DNA of 64,000 nucleotides, taken from the NCBI GenBank assembly GCA_017469885.1, contig JAFUFO010000038.1, forward strand, positions 124,001 through 188,000. Direction: 5' to 3'. A program made the translations under genes and the position numbers. The first letter of the stretch is position 1, and every line of letters starts with the position of its first letter. Shown in pieces: positions 63,267 through 64,000 of this stretch. The DNA is from Solobacterium sp. Lineage in GTDB: Bacteria; Bacillota_I; Bacilli_A; Erysipelotrichales; Erysipelotrichaceae. The notes under the pieces are model-generated. The model saw only the letters and a program-made list of their open reading frames with translations, ran no database searches and had not been told where the DNA came from.

Positions 63267-63394
63267 GAAATTTTCCTCCTTTATTTCACTCCGACATTCG
63301 CGTCGGATCGCTCGGTGTGAGTTCCCCGGTTATCACGCCAGGACTGACAACGCTTTCCAGCGTGCCGGCAATCTCCCACGTCTACGCGAGTGCT
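63267..63394 (-). promoter_or_regulatory. S10 operon 5' leader
   Basis: About 128 nt between the predicted start and rpsJ. Possible stems include ACGCT-ggaa-AGCGT and CCGAC-gcgaat-GTCGG just upstream of the ribosome site. Autoregulation by a ribosomal protein (L4 in enterobacteria) is plausible, but no known binding motif is recognised. Confidence 0.4.
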
Positions 63395-63399
63395 CCACT

Positions 63400-63428
63400 A
63401 TCCTACCACCCCGAAAATAGCATTGCAA
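63400..63428 (-). promoter_or_regulatory. Promoter of the S10-spc-alpha super-operon
   Basis: TTGCAA (63423-63428), an exact 17-nt spacer and TAGGAT (63400-63405) on the minus strand, in an AT-rich context. No internal terminator is seen down to rplQ. Confidence 0.65.
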
Positions 63429-63672
63429 GCATTATTTTTGCGAATTTTTAAATGTTTTTTCTGCCTGTCAGAACACCCCCTTTTGGTGCCCAATCGGGGT
63501 GAAACAAGTTTCATTTCCAACCAAAACCGGTAATTTTTCTGTGAAAGCGCTGTCATTTTCAAAGTTTGCGCAAAGGGTACACGCAATGCATTCCGTTTTC
63601 TTTCCGATTTGGCTCGTGTATGATAGGAAATAGTTCAGACATACACCCTGTGTGTCAGGAGGAATCTGTATT

Positions 63673-64000
63673 ATGAAACCCATTCTCCGTATCCTTACCG
63701 TACTGATCACCGCACTTGTTCTTACAGCCTGCGGATCTTCCGCCGCATCCGAGCCGGAACCGCAGATCGCAGCAGGAACCTATCGTCTGAAAGAACTGTA
63801 CGATGATGAGGGCACATCCCTGAATGACAAGCTTGCCCGGCTGGAAGCAGAAGGAAGCACTGTGACGCTGGTATTGGCAGAGGACGGAACCGGTACATAC
63901 CATCTGTTTGATGAGACAGAAGCCGTTACCTGGAACGAGACTTCCCTCACCCTGTTCGGGGAAACATACACCATGGAACAGACCCCGGAGGCGCTGACCG
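63673..64000 (+). CDS. Lipoprotein, unknown function (cut by window edge)
   Basis: About 109 residues are visible. The signal peptide MKPILRILTVLITALV ends in the lipobox LTAC, followed by a Ser/Ala/Glu/Pro linker and a beta-rich domain with YRLKELYDDEG and GTGTYHLF. The pattern recalls small extracellular lipocalin-like or DUF-type lipoproteins of Firmicutes, but no family is assigned. AGGAGG lies 10 nt before the ATG and TATGAT about 40 nt upstream. Divergent from rpsJ. Confidence 0.85.
   Translation, partial: MKPILRILTVLITALVLTACGSSAASEPEPQIAAGTYRLKELYDDEGTSLNDKLARLEAEGSTVTLVLAEDGTGTYHLFDETEAVTWNETSLTLFGETYTMEQTPEALT

Noticed and set aside
63267-63394. Possible tRNA or small RNA gene upstream of rpsJ
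   Set aside because: The hairpins lack tRNA loop sequences and the segment fits a ribosomal operon leader between a good promoter and rpsJ.

Overview
The window is a stretch of a Firmicutes chromosome. The short, zinc-type S14 and L36, T-box leaders on amino-acid genes, a RicT (PSP1) protein beside holB and tmk, class B sortase and LuxS all point there. The gut class Erysipelotrichia is my best guess: the ribosomal cluster lacks rpmD (L30) and map, and base composition is moderate. This placement is inference, not a database result. Almost everything lies on the minus strand and reads from high to low coordinates; the last 14 kb is the S10-spc-alpha ribosomal super-operon.

Layout. (1) 1-12.3 kb, branched-chain amino acids: a partial acetolactate synthase, a DUF815 ATPase, ilvA-ridA behind an Ile-type T-box, an Fe-S aldo/keto reductase, and a leuA-leuC-leuD-leuB-ilvB-ilvN operon behind a Leu-type T-box. 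(2) 12.3-14.3 kb: two small membrane proteins and an ECF transporter S component, which share a homologous attenuator-like leader, and a repeated helical Nif11-like protein. (3) 14.4-26.2 kb, housekeeping: DUF3842, PrsW, rsmI, ricT, holB, tmk, phosphosugar mutase, a YesL-like protein, a VanY-type peptidase with queT, then sortase-nudix-luxS-mtnN with overlapping ends and a zinc-ribbon protein.

(4) 26.3-36 kb is the most interesting region. It holds a ferredoxin-reductase-like flavoprotein, a CrtI/RetSat-like FAD enzyme, a FadR-type GntR regulator, a citrate synthase, a close relative of the polyenoic fatty acid (linoleate) isomerase, and a 938-residue Fe-S flavoprotein. Four copies of the operator pattern TGGTnnnACCA sit at the promoters of the regulator and three of its neighbours, so the genes look like one local regulon. 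I infer a polyunsaturated fatty-acid isomerisation and reduction (biohydrogenation-like) system controlled by a fatty-acid or acyl-CoA sensing repressor.

(5) 36-48 kb: a P-loop/CYTH protein resembling Ttd14, a PTS IIC-type permease, a thioredoxin-reductase-like protein, a membrane diguanylate cyclase, an AmmeMemoRadiSam operon with AmrB and AmrA fused, the DUF711/ACT pair, a lipoprotein and a Nif3-like protein. (6) 48-49.4 kb: a small accessory island with a serine recombinase and a double-glycine leader peptide. (7) 49.4-63.4 kb: rpsJ to rplQ, with an unusual S3 whose KH-domain GXXG loop is interrupted by an Ala/Pro-rich insert, then a divergent partial lipoprotein gene at the right edge.
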